Assembly: GCF_004522235.1 (NCBI RefSeq)
Contig: NZ_SDLT01000047.1
Span: 13,584 to 67,620, forward strand
DNA length: 54,037 nucleotides
Source: Amycolatopsis nivea
Lineage (GTDB): Bacteria > Actinomycetota > Actinomycetes > Mycobacteriales > Pseudonocardiaceae
Direction of reading: 5' to 3'
The notes below the pieces were generated by a model. That model ran no database searches and had not been told where the DNA came from. It saw nothing but the letters and a program-made list of their open reading frames with translations. Positions 1 to 8,698 of this stretch are shown in pieces. Position 1 is the stretch's first letter. Every line of letters starts with the position of its first letter. A program made the position numbers and the translations under genes.

Positions 1-234
1 CGGTCGGCTGGGTTGGCCGGGCGGCCGGGCGGGCCGGGTTGGCCGGCGCGGTCGGCTGGGTGAACTTGGCTGACCGGGATTTCCGGCTCCACGGCCTGGT
101 TTTCGGCCTGGCTCGCTGAAACTCCGATGCCCGTCCGGCTCGCCGGGCGGGATCAGCCGCGTTGCTGAACGCGGCGGCAGGGTCATGTCGTTTTCTCGCC
201 AGTTTCTGTCGGTGCCGGGTCGTACGCTGGCGAT
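1..234. other. Window-edge region upstream of ogt, no confident gene
   Basis: The first 75 bases are a GC-rich mosaic of repeated GGTTGGCCGGG-like words; a 13-base word (CGGTCGGCTGGGT) occurs at 1 and again at 50. Short open frames run in from the left edge, but all stop by about base 119 and none resembles a known protein end. Near the right end TACGCT at 223-228 lies 6 bases before the ogt ATG and could be the -10 of a leaderless transcript. Confidence 0.4.
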
Positions 235-768
235 ATGACGGTTGGGTACACGGTGTTCGACACCCCGATCGGGGCGTGCGGCCTCGCCTGGCGGGACGGT
301 GCGGTGGTCGGAACCGCGCTGCCGGGGAGTACGGCTGAGCGGACTCGCGCGCACCTCGCGAAGCGCTTCCCTGATGCGGTGGAATCGCCGGTGCCGGAGG
401 AACTGCGCGTGGTGGTGGATGACGTCGTCGCGCTGCTGTCGGGGGAGGCACGCGATTTGCGTGCGGCTCCGCTGGATTATCGGGATGTGCCGGAGTTCAA
501 CCGGCGGGCGTACGACGTCGCGCGGGCTATTCCGCCGGGGAAGGTGCTGACGTACGGGGACATCGCGCATCAGCTGGGTGCGCCGGGCTCCGCGCAGGCT
601 GTCGGGCAGGCGATGGGGAGCAATCCGTTCCCGATCATCGTGCCGTGCCATCGGGTTTTGGGTGCGGGCAAGAACACTGGCGGCTTTTCGGCGCCGGGAG
701 GGGTCGAGACCAAGCGGCGGATGTTGGTGATCGAAGGGGCGTTTCCGGAGGAACCGACTTTGTTCTGA
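235..768 (+). CDS. ogt: Methylated-DNA--protein-cysteine S-methyltransferase (Ogt/MGMT)
   Basis: A suicide DNA-repair protein that moves the alkyl group from O6-alkylguanine (and O4-alkylthymine) onto its own cysteine. The active-site motif PCHR is at residues 137-140 with Cys138 as acceptor, preceded by the winged-helix DNA-binding region (PPGKVLTYGDIA and the VGQAMGSNP recognition segment). An N-terminal RNase H-like domain fills residues 1-85. At 177 aa it has the usual length of stand-alone bacterial Ogt, with no fused Ada or AlkA domain. There is no Shine-Dalgarno before the ATG and a possible -10 (TACGCT) ends 6 bases upstream, so the message may be leaderless. It stands alone, convergent with the DinB gene. 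Confidence 0.95.
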   Translation: MTVGYTVFDTPIGACGLAWRDGAVVGTALPGSTAERTRAHLAKRFPDAVESPVPEELRVVVDDVVALLSGEARDLRAAPLDYRDVPEFNRRAYDVARAIPPGKVLTYGDIAHQLGAPGSAQAVGQAMGSNPFPIIVPCHRVLGAGKNTGGFSAPGGVETKRRMLVIEGAFPEEPTLF

Positions 769-1527
769 CGCACCGGCTGCGGGAATCGGACCGGCCTCGG
801 TGCCTGAACGGCTCGGGCGTCGGCGCGCTCGGTCGGGTTCCAGCCGCACCCCCAGTGCCGCTGGACGCCGACCGAGCACGCCCCAAACCTGCTGAGCCCA
901 ACCGAATGAATTGGCTGCCCGGCTCCGCACGCCTCCCCCAGTGCGGTCAGGCCAGATCGCTTGGCTTCGCGGTCCCGGACCCATCGGCGCGCCTCGGCGA
1001 GCCGACCTGCCAGCCCGCCGACGAGCGCTCCGACTCCCCGGGGCAGTCCGGTCCGCTCAGCAGCCAAGCCAGCTTCCCGACCGCATCGGCCGCTGGGAAA
1101 CCCGACCCGGGTAGCTCAGGCGCTGCTGCCGGAGCGACGACTCACCAAGCCAGCCCCCTGGGCGGCCACACCAACTCCCCGACCGCTACCTGGCAGACCT
1201 AACCGGCATGGCTCAGGCCCAGCTAGCGAAGCGATCTCCTCGCCGATCGATCAGGTCAGCTGTCCCGACCGCGTGAGCCACAGGGAAACCCGACCCGCAT
1301 CGCCCAACCCCAGCCATCGGAGCAAGCGCCTCGCCGACCGCCCAAGCCAACTCCCCCGACCGCGTCAGCTGCCGGGAACCCGACCCGCATCGCCCAAGCC
1401 CAACCACCGGAGTGACAACCTCGCGGAGCAACCAAGCCCTGTCCCTCCCGCAACCGAACCAGCCCCAACAGCCATCCGGCAAAGCTCGGCCCGTCTCGAT
1501 CAAGCCCAGCCCGCGTGGAAAGTCAGC
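769..1527. repeat. Convergent intergenic block with degenerate ~90-100 bp tandem repeats
   Basis: No credible gene lies between ogt and the DinB gene; every frame is open because the DNA is extremely GC-rich, which makes the long frames here artefacts. From about 1070 to 1440 an imperfect unit recurs, recognisable by a CCCGACCGC word near 1077, 1176, 1264 and 1356, so spaced about 88-100 bases. Three of the units are followed by GGGAAACCCGACCC or a close variant and a weaker (A)GCxCAxxCxxCxGGAG block. Divergence between units is substantial, so this is an old array. No hairpin with a U-run was found for either flanking gene. Confidence 0.6.
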
Positions 1528-2109
1528 TCATTCAGCCGGTTTCCAAGGCTTCAGCCAGTCCGTCTCCGGCCAGCCCTCGGCGGCGGCTTGCAGGGGCATG
1601 GCGGTGGCTCCGTCGATGGACTCGCGGACGATGTCGGCGTGGCCGGCGTGCCGGGCGGTTTCTTCGATCAAGTGCAGCAGCACCCAGCGGACCGACCAGG
1701 CAGACGCGTCGTCCGGGTACCAGGGGACGCCTTTCGGGATGGGGACTTCCTGGTTCAGGTCGGCGATCCCGGCGATCACCTCTTCGGTGCGGGCGGCGAC
1801 CTGGTCGTAGGCGGCGATGACCGACTCCAGCGTTTCGTCCGGGCCCAGCCGGTAGTTCTCTTGGAAGGCCTCCACGGCTTCGGCGAAGGGTTTTGGCTCG
1901 ATTTTCAGCACCAGGTCGATCCAGCCGCTTTCGGTGGACGACACGTGTTTCAGCAGGCCGCCTACGCTCAGCGCGCTCGCACTGGGGACGGCGCGTGCCT
2001 GGTCGTCGGTCAAACCGTACGTGGCGACCTTCATTGCCTGACGCTGTTGTGCCAGGAAACCGAGCAGACCGCTGCGTTCGTCGGGGGTCGGGGAGAGCTT
2101 TCCAGCCAT
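1528..2109 (-). CDS. DinB family (DUF664-like) protein
   Basis: A 193-aa four-helix-bundle protein of the DinB superfamily, probably a metal-dependent and possibly thiol-dependent enzyme; in actinobacteria relatives use mycothiol. The expected helix-embedded histidines are visible: one in GGLLKHVSSTESGW, and a pair in the HLIEETARHAGHAD segment near the C-terminus, giving the three-His metal site of the family. The ATG at 2109 is chosen over an upstream in-frame start because GTGAGG sits 6 bases before it. The start lies 7 bases past the stop of the upstream DUF998 gene, so the two are probably co-transcribed. The substrate cannot be told from sequence. Confidence 0.85.
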   Translation of the reverse strand: MAGKLSPTPDERSGLLGFLAQQRQAMKVATYGLTDDQARAVPSASALSVGGLLKHVSSTESGWIDLVLKIEPKPFAEAVEAFQENYRLGPDETLESVIAAYDQVAARTEEVIAGIADLNQEVPIPKGVPWYPDDASAWSVRWVLLHLIEETARHAGHADIVRESIDGATAMPLQAAAEGWPETDWLKPWKPAE

Positions 2110-2116
2110 GGTGGCC

Positions 2117-2725
2117 TCACTTCCGGTGTCTGTTGCTCCGCAGCATCGCACCTGCCACCGACAATTTTCGGCCGCGGACCGGAACGGGAGTCTGGACGAT
2201 GTACGCGCCGCCGATCACGACCTGCGCCGAGTGCACCACCAACTGCACCCTGGTGAACACGCCTTCCAGGTGCCCGGTCAGCTTCGACGCCACCACCAGC
2301 GCCCACGCGAGCAGCACGACTACCAGGCAACCCACCGCGCAGGCTCGCCAGCCCGAGGGCCACCAGAAGACGAGGCTCAGCGCTCCGACCGCGACGGCGG
2401 CGCTCAGCAGGTTCGGGGTCACCGCGGTCTCCGGGACTCCGGCGTACACCATCAGCATGATTCCGAACGCGGACACCGAAACCGATGTCAGCCGTCCGCT
2501 CCAGTGTGCTGGCGCGAGTCGCATGAGGGCGGGTCCGGTGAGAAGAAAGGCCAGGCCGCCGATCGCCGTCGCGACCGGGAAGACCGGTTGCGCGCTGAAC
2601 AGGTCCCAGACCGGCTGTTCGGTCGGCGACACCCCGGTCTGCATGAAGAACTCCAGCAGCCACGCGGAATAGCCCGCCAAACCCAGTCCGAGCAGGACTA
2701 TCGAAGCCACCCGCGCAGCATGCAC
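2117..2725 (-). CDS. DUF998 family integral membrane protein
   Basis: A 202-aa polytopic membrane protein with about six hydrophobic segments (near residues 7-27, 50-66, 80-97, 106-123, 128-146 and 160-178) and no soluble domain. Topology, length and the small-residue-rich helices fit the DUF998 family, whose function is unknown. The gene starts at an ATG and ends 7 bases before the DinB gene, so the two form a small operon. A perfect 11-base inverted repeat (2761-2771 with 2798-2808) lies 36 bases upstream of the start and could act in its 5' leader. No substrate or role can be assigned. Confidence 0.75.
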   Translation of the reverse strand: MHAARVASIVLLGLGLAGYSAWLLEFFMQTGVSPTEQPVWDLFSAQPVFPVATAIGGLAFLLTGPALMRLAPAHWSGRLTSVSVSAFGIMLMVYAGVPETAVTPNLLSAAVAVGALSLVFWWPSGWRACAVGCLVVVLLAWALVVASKLTGHLEGVFTRVQLVVHSAQVVIGGAYIVQTPVPVRGRKLSVAGAMLRSNRHRK

Positions 2726-2760
2726 TTGCCCACCCTAAGCGAATCTCTGCGACGAAGTGC

Positions 2761-2808
2761 CGGATGGTGTCACACCCGTGACTTGCCGGAGGTCCCGGAC
2801 ACCATCCG
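2761..2808 (-). promoter_or_regulatory. 11-bp perfect inverted repeat upstream of the DUF998 gene
   Basis: CGGATGGTGTC at 2761-2771 pairs exactly with GACACCATCCG at 2798-2808 around a 26-base loop. It lies 36 bases upstream of the minus-strand start at 2725, so it may form a leader hairpin or be a two-site operator. No U-run follows it, so a simple terminator is unlikely. Confidence 0.4.
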
Positions 2809-2937
2809 CTACCACGAACTCACGCACCGAATCCCTGGTGGAGGTTACCGGATCCGAGTTGGCGGACTGCCAATACCTGCCTCGGGGACCGGGCCGGACT
2901 GACAGCGGACAGCCGGATGAGGGCGAAGCGGGCTGGT

Positions 2938-3237
2938 GCCGAGCGAGGCGCATCAGGGCTGGGCAGGCACAGGGTCAATGCCGAACGAAGTACGTAGGGC
3001 CGGGCAGGCGAAGCGAGTCGAAGCCGAGCGAAGCGCACCGGGGGCAGGCAGGCGAAGGGGCCAAGGGCGAGCGAGGCGCGTCGGAGCCGAGCAGCAAAAT
3101 CAGGCCGAAGCTGAGCAAAGCGCATCGGCATCAGGCAGGCAAGCAGGCGAAGCCGAACGAAGCGCATCGGCGCCAGGCAGACAAAGCAGGCGAAGCCGAA
3201 CGAAGCGCGTCGGGGCCAAGCAGGCAAAAGGACAGCC
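2938..3237. repeat. Seven-unit imperfect tandem repeat, ~43 bp period
   Basis: Units begin at about 2939, 2980, 3023, 3066, 3110, 3152 and 3195, each opening with a variant of GCCGAACGAAGCGCATCGG followed by (GG)CCAGGCAGGCAAAGCAGGCGAA. Spacing is 41-44 bases; units 6 and 7 are the most alike. Because 43 is not a multiple of three, successive units read in different frames, which argues against a coding repeat. The array starts 17 bases past the lysX stop codon and would form the 3' untranslated tail of its message. Confidence 0.8.
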
Positions 3238-3254
3238 AGCCCCGAACGCCAGCC

Positions 3255-6200
3255 TCACCCCTGCGGTCGGACGAACGGAAAGAGCACCGTCTGCCGAATA
3301 GACGTTCCGCTCAGCATCATCAGCAGCCGGTCCACTCCGAGGCCCAGACCACCAGTCGGGGGCATTCCGTGTTCCAGTGCCAGCAGGAAGTCCTCGTCCA
3401 GTTCCATCGCCTCGACGTCCCCGCTCGCGGCGCGCAGCGACTGTGCCTCCAACCGGCGGCGCTGTTCTAGCGGGTCGGTCAGTTCCGTATAAGCGGTGCC
3501 GACTTCCGAGCCGAACGCGATCAGGTCCCAGCGTTCTGCCAGGAGCGGGTCGGTGCGGTGCTGGCGGGTCAGCGGGGAGACCTCGGTCGGGTAGTCCGTG
3601 TAGAAGGTCGGCAGGACCGTCGAGCCTTCGACCAAGTGCTCGTGTGCTTTCAGGACCAGGTCGCCTGCACCGGCTTCCTCCGGCACGGGGACTCCGGCGG
3701 CGGTGCACAGTTTTCGCAATGTCGCGACCGGCGTCTGCGAGTCGACTTCTTCGCCCAAGGCCTCCGACACGGCTTTGTGCACCGGGATCACCGGCCAGTC
3801 GCCGGAGATGTCGTGTTCGACGATGCGGCCGTCGGCGTCTGGGCGTCGCACGATCTGTGCGCCGTACGCGGCTTCGGCGGCGTACTGGATCAGGTCGCGC
3901 ATCAGGTGGCGCATCGCGTTGTAGTCCGCGTACGCCTGGTACGCCTCCAGCATCGTGAATTCCGGGTTGTGGGTCGCGTCGACACCTTCGTTGCGGAAGT
4001 TCCGGTTCAGCTCGAAAACCCGCTCGACGCCGGCCACGCACAGGCGCTTCAGGTACAGCTCCGGGGCGATGCGCAGGTACATCCGCATGTCGTACGCGTT
4101 GATGTGCGTGACGAACGGCCGTGCGTTGGCGCCGCCGTGGATGGTTTGCAGCATGGGCGTTTCGACTTCGAGGAAGTCGCCCTGGTGGAGGCGTTCCCGG
4201 ACGGCGCGGACGACCGTCGAGCGCAGGCGGAGCATGTTCGCGGAGTCGGGGTTGACCGCTAGGTCCAGGTAGCGCTGCCGGACGCGCGTCTCCGGGTCGG
4301 TGAGACCCTTTCGCTTGTCCGGCAACGGGTGCAGGCACTTCGCCGTCACGGTCCATTCGTCCACGAGCACCGACAGTTCGCCGCGGCGGGAGGTGATGAC
4401 CTCGCCGCTCACGCCGACGTGGTCGCCGAGGTCGACGCCGGTGCGCCAGCCGGTCAGGTCGAGGACCTTCGCGTCGAGCATCAGCTGCAGTTCGCCGGAG
4501 AAGTCCTTGATCCGCGCGAAACACAGGCCGCCGAGGGTGCGCAGGGCGAGCACCCGACCGGCCACTCGGACGCGTTTTCCGGTATGGGAATCCGGTTCCA
4601 GTCCGGAAAACGCGTGCACGATGTCGCCGAGGTGGTCCTCGCGGGAGAAGCCGACCGGGTACGGGTCCACTCCGAGTTCCCGCAGTTTGTCCACTTTGGC
4701 CACTCGCACGCGGACCTGTTCCGGACGGCGCTTGGCGCGCGGCACGACCTGCGCCGCTTCCTCGTCGATCCGCCGGACCTGCGCGACGAAGTCCTCGCCG
4801 ACGTTCTCCAGCCGCAGCGACCGCGCGCGCCCGGTGGGCACGAAGCCCTCCAGCGCGCCCGCGACGATGCCGACTCGCGGGAGCCGTCGCGCCGACGAGT
4901 AGCAGAGGAACCGCGGTTCCCAATCCGGGCCGTACTTGGCGTTCGACCGGTACAGCGATTCCAGCTGGAAGAACCGCGACGCGACGCCGAGCACCGCCCG
5001 CCACGCGCGCAGTACCGGGCCGGCGCCGATGCGCTCGCCCTCGGAGAACACCGCGCGGAACATCGCGAAGTTCAGCGAGATCCGCTGTGCGCCGATGTGC
5101 TGGGCGGCCGAAACGACCTCGGCGACCATGAACTCGTTGAGCCCGTTTTCGGCGTCCCGGTCGCGGCGCATCAGGTCGAGCGAAAGGCCTCGGCGGCCCC
5201 AGGGAACGAACGACAGCAGGCCGCGCAGTTCGCCGTGCGCGTCGTACGCCTCGACCATCACGCTGCGGCCGTCGCTCGGGTCGCCGAGCCGGCCGAGCGC
5301 CATCGAGAAGCCGCGTTCGGTTTCGTCGACGCGCCACTGCTGCGCGCGGGCGAGCAGTCGCACCATCTCGTCTTCGGGAATTTCGCTGTGCCGCCGGACC
5401 TGTGAGGTGTACCCGGCGCGCTGGATCCGCTTCACCGCCTGTCGCACGGACTTCCGCTCAGGACCGGTAAGAGAGAACTCTCGGACGTCGAGGACCGCTT
5501 CGTCGCCGATCTGCAGCGCGCGCAGCCCCGCCGCGGCGTACACCTTCGCGCCCTTCTCGCTCGCGCCGAGCACGCCCGGCGTCCAGCCGTACGTACGCGC
5601 TTCGTGGAGCCACGCCTGCACCGCGTCCGGCCACGCGTCCGGGTCGCCGATCGGGTCCGCGCTCGCCACTGTGGTTCCGGCGAGCACGCGGTACGTCACC
5701 GCGGCGCGGCCGTTGGGCGCGAACATGACGCTCTTGTCGCGGCGTGTCGCGAAGTAGCCGAGAGAGTCGTCCTCGCCGAACTCTCCCAGCAGACGGCGCA
5801 ACTGCAGCTCTTCATCGTCCGTCCGAATGCGACGGCTGCGTACGCCGCGGAAGAGCGTGTACAGCGCGGCTGTGGACACGAAGGTCGCGCCGAGGTCGAG
5901 AACCACGTCGATCCACGCCGGGCCTTCGCCGACGCCGATCCGGCGCAGTTGCAGGTTCTCGCCGGTGGCGTGGTTGACCACCCAGGCGAAGCGCTCCCAC
6001 GCGTCACCGAGACTGCCCGGGAACACCTCGGTGAGTGCCCAGCCGAGCACGATCACGCCGAGGAACCCGACGAACAGCACGGAAAGCCCGTTCCACCAGG
6101 CACCGGGGGCGAGCCGCGCGGGGAACGCCGGACGCAGCGACAGCAGAAAGACGATCAGCAGGATCGAGATCACGTCGGCGATGGCGAGCGCGCCGACCTG

Positions 6201-6578
6201 CGTCGGGATGTGGCGCATCTGCCTGGCATTGAGGGTGAGCAGGTCGGGAGCCCACAGCAGCAGCGCCTGCAAGACCAGCGTGGTCACCAGACCGGCGATC
6301 TGGAACAGCACGAGCACGTACAGCGCGGCCTTCTTGCGCCTGCGCAGCGCCGCGCCGAGCACGACGAGCAGCAGCACGATCACCAGGCTCGAACTGGTCG
6401 GCACGCTCACCACGCCGAAGGCCATGTCGATGCCGTTCAGCAGGTGCCCGTGCCGTCCGCCGGCGAGCAGCAGCACGACGGAGAAAAGCGCTGCCAGCTG
6501 CACGACAGTGGCCACGAGGCCGCCCGCGCGGGCTTTCCAGCCTAGGCTGCGCGGACGGGCGCTCACTGGGGTTCCCAT
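3255..6578 (-). CDS. lysX: Bifunctional lysylphosphatidylglycerol synthetase / lysyl-tRNA synthetase (LysX)
   Basis: A 1107-aa fusion that charges tRNA with lysine and transfers the lysyl group to phosphatidylglycerol, making the membrane less anionic and protecting against cationic peptides. The N-terminal third has about seven membrane helices. A DUF2156/MprF-type transferase domain (around residues 250-560) follows, then an OB-fold tRNA-binding domain (around 610-720) and a class II synthetase core. Motif 2 (FRNEGVDATHNPEFT) and motif 3 (GLGVDRLLMM) are intact. Length is close to mycobacterial LysX. The ATG at 6578 is preferred to an in-frame start 66 bases upstream because AAGAAAGG precedes it. 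A separate housekeeping LysRS is expected elsewhere. It is divergent from panB. Confidence 0.95.
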   Translation of the reverse strand: MGTPVSARPRSLGWKARAGGLVATVVQLAALFSVVLLLAGGRHGHLLNGIDMAFGVVSVPTSSSLVIVLLLVVLGAALRRRKKAALYVLVLFQIAGLVTTLVLQALLLWAPDLLTLNARQMRHIPTQVGALAIADVISILLIVFLLSLRPAFPARLAPGAWWNGLSVLFVGFLGVIVLGWALTEVFPGSLGDAWERFAWVVNHATGENLQLRRIGVGEGPAWIDVVLDLGATFVSTAALYTLFRGVRSRRIRTDDEELQLRRLLGEFGEDDSLGYFATRRDKSVMFAPNGRAAVTYRVLAGTTVASADPIGDPDAWPDAVQAWLHEARTYGWTPGVLGASEKGAKVYAAAGLRALQIGDEAVLDVREFSLTGPERKSVRQAVKRIQRAGYTSQVRRHSEIPEDEMVRLLARAQQWRVDETERGFSMALGRLGDPSDGRSVMVEAYDAHGELRGLLSFVPWGRRGLSLDLMRRDRDAENGLNEFMVAEVVSAAQHIGAQRISLNFAMFRAVFSEGERIGAGPVLRAWRAVLGVASRFFQLESLYRSNAKYGPDWEPRFLCYSSARRLPRVGIVAGALEGFVPTGRARSLRLENVGEDFVAQVRRIDEEAAQVVPRAKRRPEQVRVRVAKVDKLRELGVDPYPVGFSREDHLGDIVHAFSGLEPDSHTGKRVRVAGRVLALRTLGGLCFARIKDFSGELQLMLDAKVLDLTGWRTGVDLGDHVGVSGEVITSRRGELSVLVDEWTVTAKCLHPLPDKRKGLTDPETRVRQRYLDLAVNPDSANMLRLRSTVVRAVRERLHQGDFLEVETPMLQTIHGGANARPFVTHINAYDMRMYLRIAPELYLKRLCVAGVERVFELNRNFRNEGVDATHNPEFTMLEAYQAYADYNAMRHLMRDLIQYAAEAAYGAQIVRRPDADGRIVEHDISGDWPVIPVHKAVSEALGEEVDSQTPVATLRKLCTAAGVPVPEEAGAGDLVLKAHEHLVEGSTVLPTFYTDYPTEVSPLTRQHRTDPLLAERWDLIAFGSEVGTAYTELTDPLEQRRRLEAQSLRAASGDVEAMELDEDFLLALEHGMPPTGGLGLGVDRLLMMLSGTSIRQTVLFPFVRPQG

Positions 6579-6820
6579 CGGTACCTTTCTTGCGCGCCGC
6601 TCTGTCGAGAGGACGCGCCGGACTTTCTCACCCACCGGGCGCAAATCGGCCCGATGCCTATCAAGACGTCACAGGAGGCAAAACGGTTGTCGCTACCCGG
6701 CCGTGTGAAGCTGGTCGCACGACCTTGGGGCCCTCCGGCGCGCGTGTCACGCTGTGTCCGGTACTGACTCCACGACCCGGGGACCTCTGCGAGGCCTCGA
6801 GGGAAGGACGGTCGACGACG

Positions 6821-7711
6821 ATGTCTGCCCAGTCTGCCCAACCCGACGGCGCCGCCGGCGAGGTGGCCGCCCCTTACGGAACCGGCCCCGCGACCAGCGC
6901 GGGCCCGGGAAAACCGAGAAAAGTCCGGATTCATCATCTGCGCGAGCTGAAGGACCGCGGCGAACCGTGGCCGATGCTCACCGCTTACGACATGTATACC
7001 GCTGAGCTTTTCGACGAAGCAGGCATCCCCGTGCTGCTGGTCGGCGACTCCGCGGCGAACAACGTGTTCGGCTACGACACGTCGCTTCCGGTCACCGTCG
7101 ACGAGCTGCTCCCGCTGGTCCGCTCGGTCACCCGGGCGGCGAAACGGGCGCTCGTGGTGGCCGACCTGCCGTTCGGCTCCTACCAGCTTTCCCCGGAGCA
7201 GGCGCTGGCCACCTCCGTCCGGTTCATGAAGGAGGGCCGCGCGCACGCGGTCAAGCTCGAGGGCGGGCACCGGTTCGCGGCGCACGTCGAAGCGCTCACC
7301 TCGGCCGGGATCCCGGTCATGGGCCACATCGGCTTCACCCCGCAGAGCGAGCACAACCTCGGCGGCTACCGGGTGCAGGGGCGCGGCGAGGCGGCGGAGA
7401 AGCTGCTCGCCGACGCGCTGGCGCTGCAGGAAGCCGGCGCGTTCGCGGTCGTGATGGAGATGGTGCCCGCCGAGGCCGCCAAGCGCGTCACGCACGAGCT
7501 GAAGATCCCGACGGTCGGCATCGGAGCCGGTCCGGACTGCGACGCCCAGGTGCTGGTCTGGCAGGACATGGCCGGGCTGCGCCGCGGCAAGGCGCCGCGG
7601 TTCGTGAAGCGGTACGCCGACGTCGCCGGGGTGCTGCAGAGCGCCGCGACGGCGTTCGCCGAGGACGTCCGGCGCGGCGAGTTCCCGGCGCCTGAGCACG
7701 CGTTCCACTGA
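6821..7711 (+). CDS. panB: 3-methyl-2-oxobutanoate hydroxymethyltransferase (PanB)
   Basis: This 296-aa enzyme transfers the one-carbon unit of 5,10-methylene-tetrahydrofolate to 2-oxoisovalerate to give ketopantoate, the first committed step of pantothenate and CoA synthesis; it is cytosolic and Mg-dependent. Recognisable family segments are the MLTAYDxxxAxxxDEAGIPVLLVGDS block (metal and substrate Asp), DLPFGSY, VKLEGG, GHIGFTPQS and VMEMVP. The first 45 residues are an Ala/Pro-rich extension ahead of the TIM barrel. An in-frame start 231 bases upstream is rejected because GGGAAGGACGG lies just before the ATG at 6821. A strong hairpin follows the stop. No other pan gene is nearby. Confidence 0.95.
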   Translation: MSAQSAQPDGAAGEVAAPYGTGPATSAGPGKPRKVRIHHLRELKDRGEPWPMLTAYDMYTAELFDEAGIPVLLVGDSAANNVFGYDTSLPVTVDELLPLVRSVTRAAKRALVVADLPFGSYQLSPEQALATSVRFMKEGRAHAVKLEGGHRFAAHVEALTSAGIPVMGHIGFTPQSEHNLGGYRVQGRGEAAEKLLADALALQEAGAFAVVMEMVPAEAAKRVTHELKIPTVGIGAGPDCDAQVLVWQDMAGLRRGKAPRFVKRYADVAGVLQSAATAFAEDVRRGEFPAPEHAFH

Positions 7712-7716
7712 GCTGC

Positions 7717-7750
7717 CTCGTGAGTGCCGGTGCGAGCCGGCACTCACGAG
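7717..7750. terminator. Bidirectional hairpin between panB and ctaG
   Basis: Bases 7717-7730 (CTCGTGAGTGCCGG) pair perfectly with 7737-7750 across a 6-base loop. The right arm contains the TGA of the convergent ctaG gene, so the structure can end both transcripts. A U-run is lacking, as is common in high-GC actinomycetes. Confidence 0.8.
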
Positions 7751-8682
7751 CGGCGGAACCGTTCGGCGAGTTCCGGATCGTTCTCCCACCACAAGCCCTT
7801 CGCCGGTGCCTCGCCTGCCGCTGCCTCCTCGTCCAGTTTCCGGTCGAGCCGTTTCGCCCGTTTTTCGTCGTCGCGGGCCCACCTGATGAAGAGCGCGCCG
7901 ACGAACGGCAGCCCGGCGACGTCGCCGCCGATCCACAGCACACCCGCGCCGATGATCTGGTCCGTGCGCCGGTCCGGCCCCCAGTCGCGGTGCACCGCGT
8001 CGTAGTGCGCGGGCGCGAGCAGCGGACCGAGCCACAGCACGAGGCCGAGCGCGCCGTCGAACACCACTTCGGTGAACGAGATCCACACCGACACCAGGTG
8101 CGAGCCGTTGCGCGGCGTCGGATCGAGTTGCACGCGGCTGTAGAAGTACAGGAAGCCGGCCAGTACGAGCGCTACGCGTACGAGGCCGCCGACGACCGCT
8201 GAGTCGAGCGAAAGCTCGTACAGCGGCGTCAGGTAGATGAGCAGGAACGGCGCGATCAGCACCACGGTGACGCACAGCGGGAAGGTGATGAACTGCGCGA
8301 AGCGGCCACGGCCATGCGTACGCAACCACGTGGCGAGCTTCGGCGGCGCGGTGCGCATCAGCAGCGTCACGGGCGCGCCTAGCGCGAGAAGCAGCGGCGT
8401 GACCATCAGGAGCACGGTGTTCTGCGTCGCGCGTACCCAGAACAGCGTCGTGTCGTACACGCCGAGGAACGAGCACGTGACGAGGACGAGCGTGGCCAGC
8501 CCGGCGAGGAATGCTGTGGTCCGCCCGGCGGTCCACTCCTGACGGCGGGCCGCGGCCACGTATCCGACGCCGAGCGCGAGCGCGACGAGCACGGCCGGGA
8601 CGTCGAAGGTCCAGGCCGTCAACAACGTCGATCCGCTCAGCGGTGGCAGGTCAGGCACGATTTCGATGCGTTCAGTGTGCAC
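7744..8682 (-). CDS. ctaG: Cytochrome c oxidase assembly protein, CtaG/caa3 type
   Basis: A 312-aa integral membrane protein of the caa3_CtaG family, thought to help insert copper into the aa3/caa3 oxidase at the outer face of the membrane. Seven or so hydrophobic segments are visible. The family's conserved region is present in the middle: the WVRATQN segment at about 82-88 and the YFYSRVQLDP segment after the fifth helix. The charged C-terminal tail (from about residue 270) is cytoplasmic. The start is GTG with a weak ribosome site. It follows uppP by 16 bases on the same strand, so the two are likely co-transcribed. Confidence 0.85.
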   Translation of the reverse strand: MHTERIEIVPDLPPLSGSTLLTAWTFDVPAVLVALALGVGYVAAARRQEWTAGRTTAFLAGLATLVLVTCSFLGVYDTTLFWVRATQNTVLLMVTPLLLALGAPVTLLMRTAPPKLATWLRTHGRGRFAQFITFPLCVTVVLIAPFLLIYLTPLYELSLDSAVVGGLVRVALVLAGFLYFYSRVQLDPTPRNGSHLVSVWISFTEVVFDGALGLVLWLGPLLAPAHYDAVHRDWGPDRRTDQIIGAGVLWIGGDVAGLPFVGALFIRWARDDEKRAKRLDRKLDEEAAAGEAPAKGLWWENDPELAERFRRS

Positions 8683-8698
8683 CCGGCGAAATTGCGCC

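Larger units (their letters stand above)
2726..3254. other. Intergenic region between lysX and the DUF998 gene
   Basis: No convincing gene is present. The left third (2726-2900) contains the inverted repeat at 2761-2808. In one plus-strand frame at about 2790-2860 there is a short peptide (PDTIRYHE ... GGYR) reminiscent of a MerR-type DNA-binding helix, possibly a decayed gene fragment. The right half (2938-3237) is the 43-bp tandem repeat listed separately. Confidence 0.5.

Noticed and set aside
1..119. Partial protein end running in from the left edge
   Set aside because: Several frames are open only because of GC-rich repeats; none shows a recognisable C-terminus.
961..2256. 431-codon open frame across the intergenic repeat and the DinB gene
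   Set aside because: It runs antisense to the well-supported DinB gene and its composition is that of shifted GC-rich DNA; no domain is visible.
2938..3237. CRISPR array
   Set aside because: The units are contiguous, imperfect and without unique spacers, and no cas gene is nearby.
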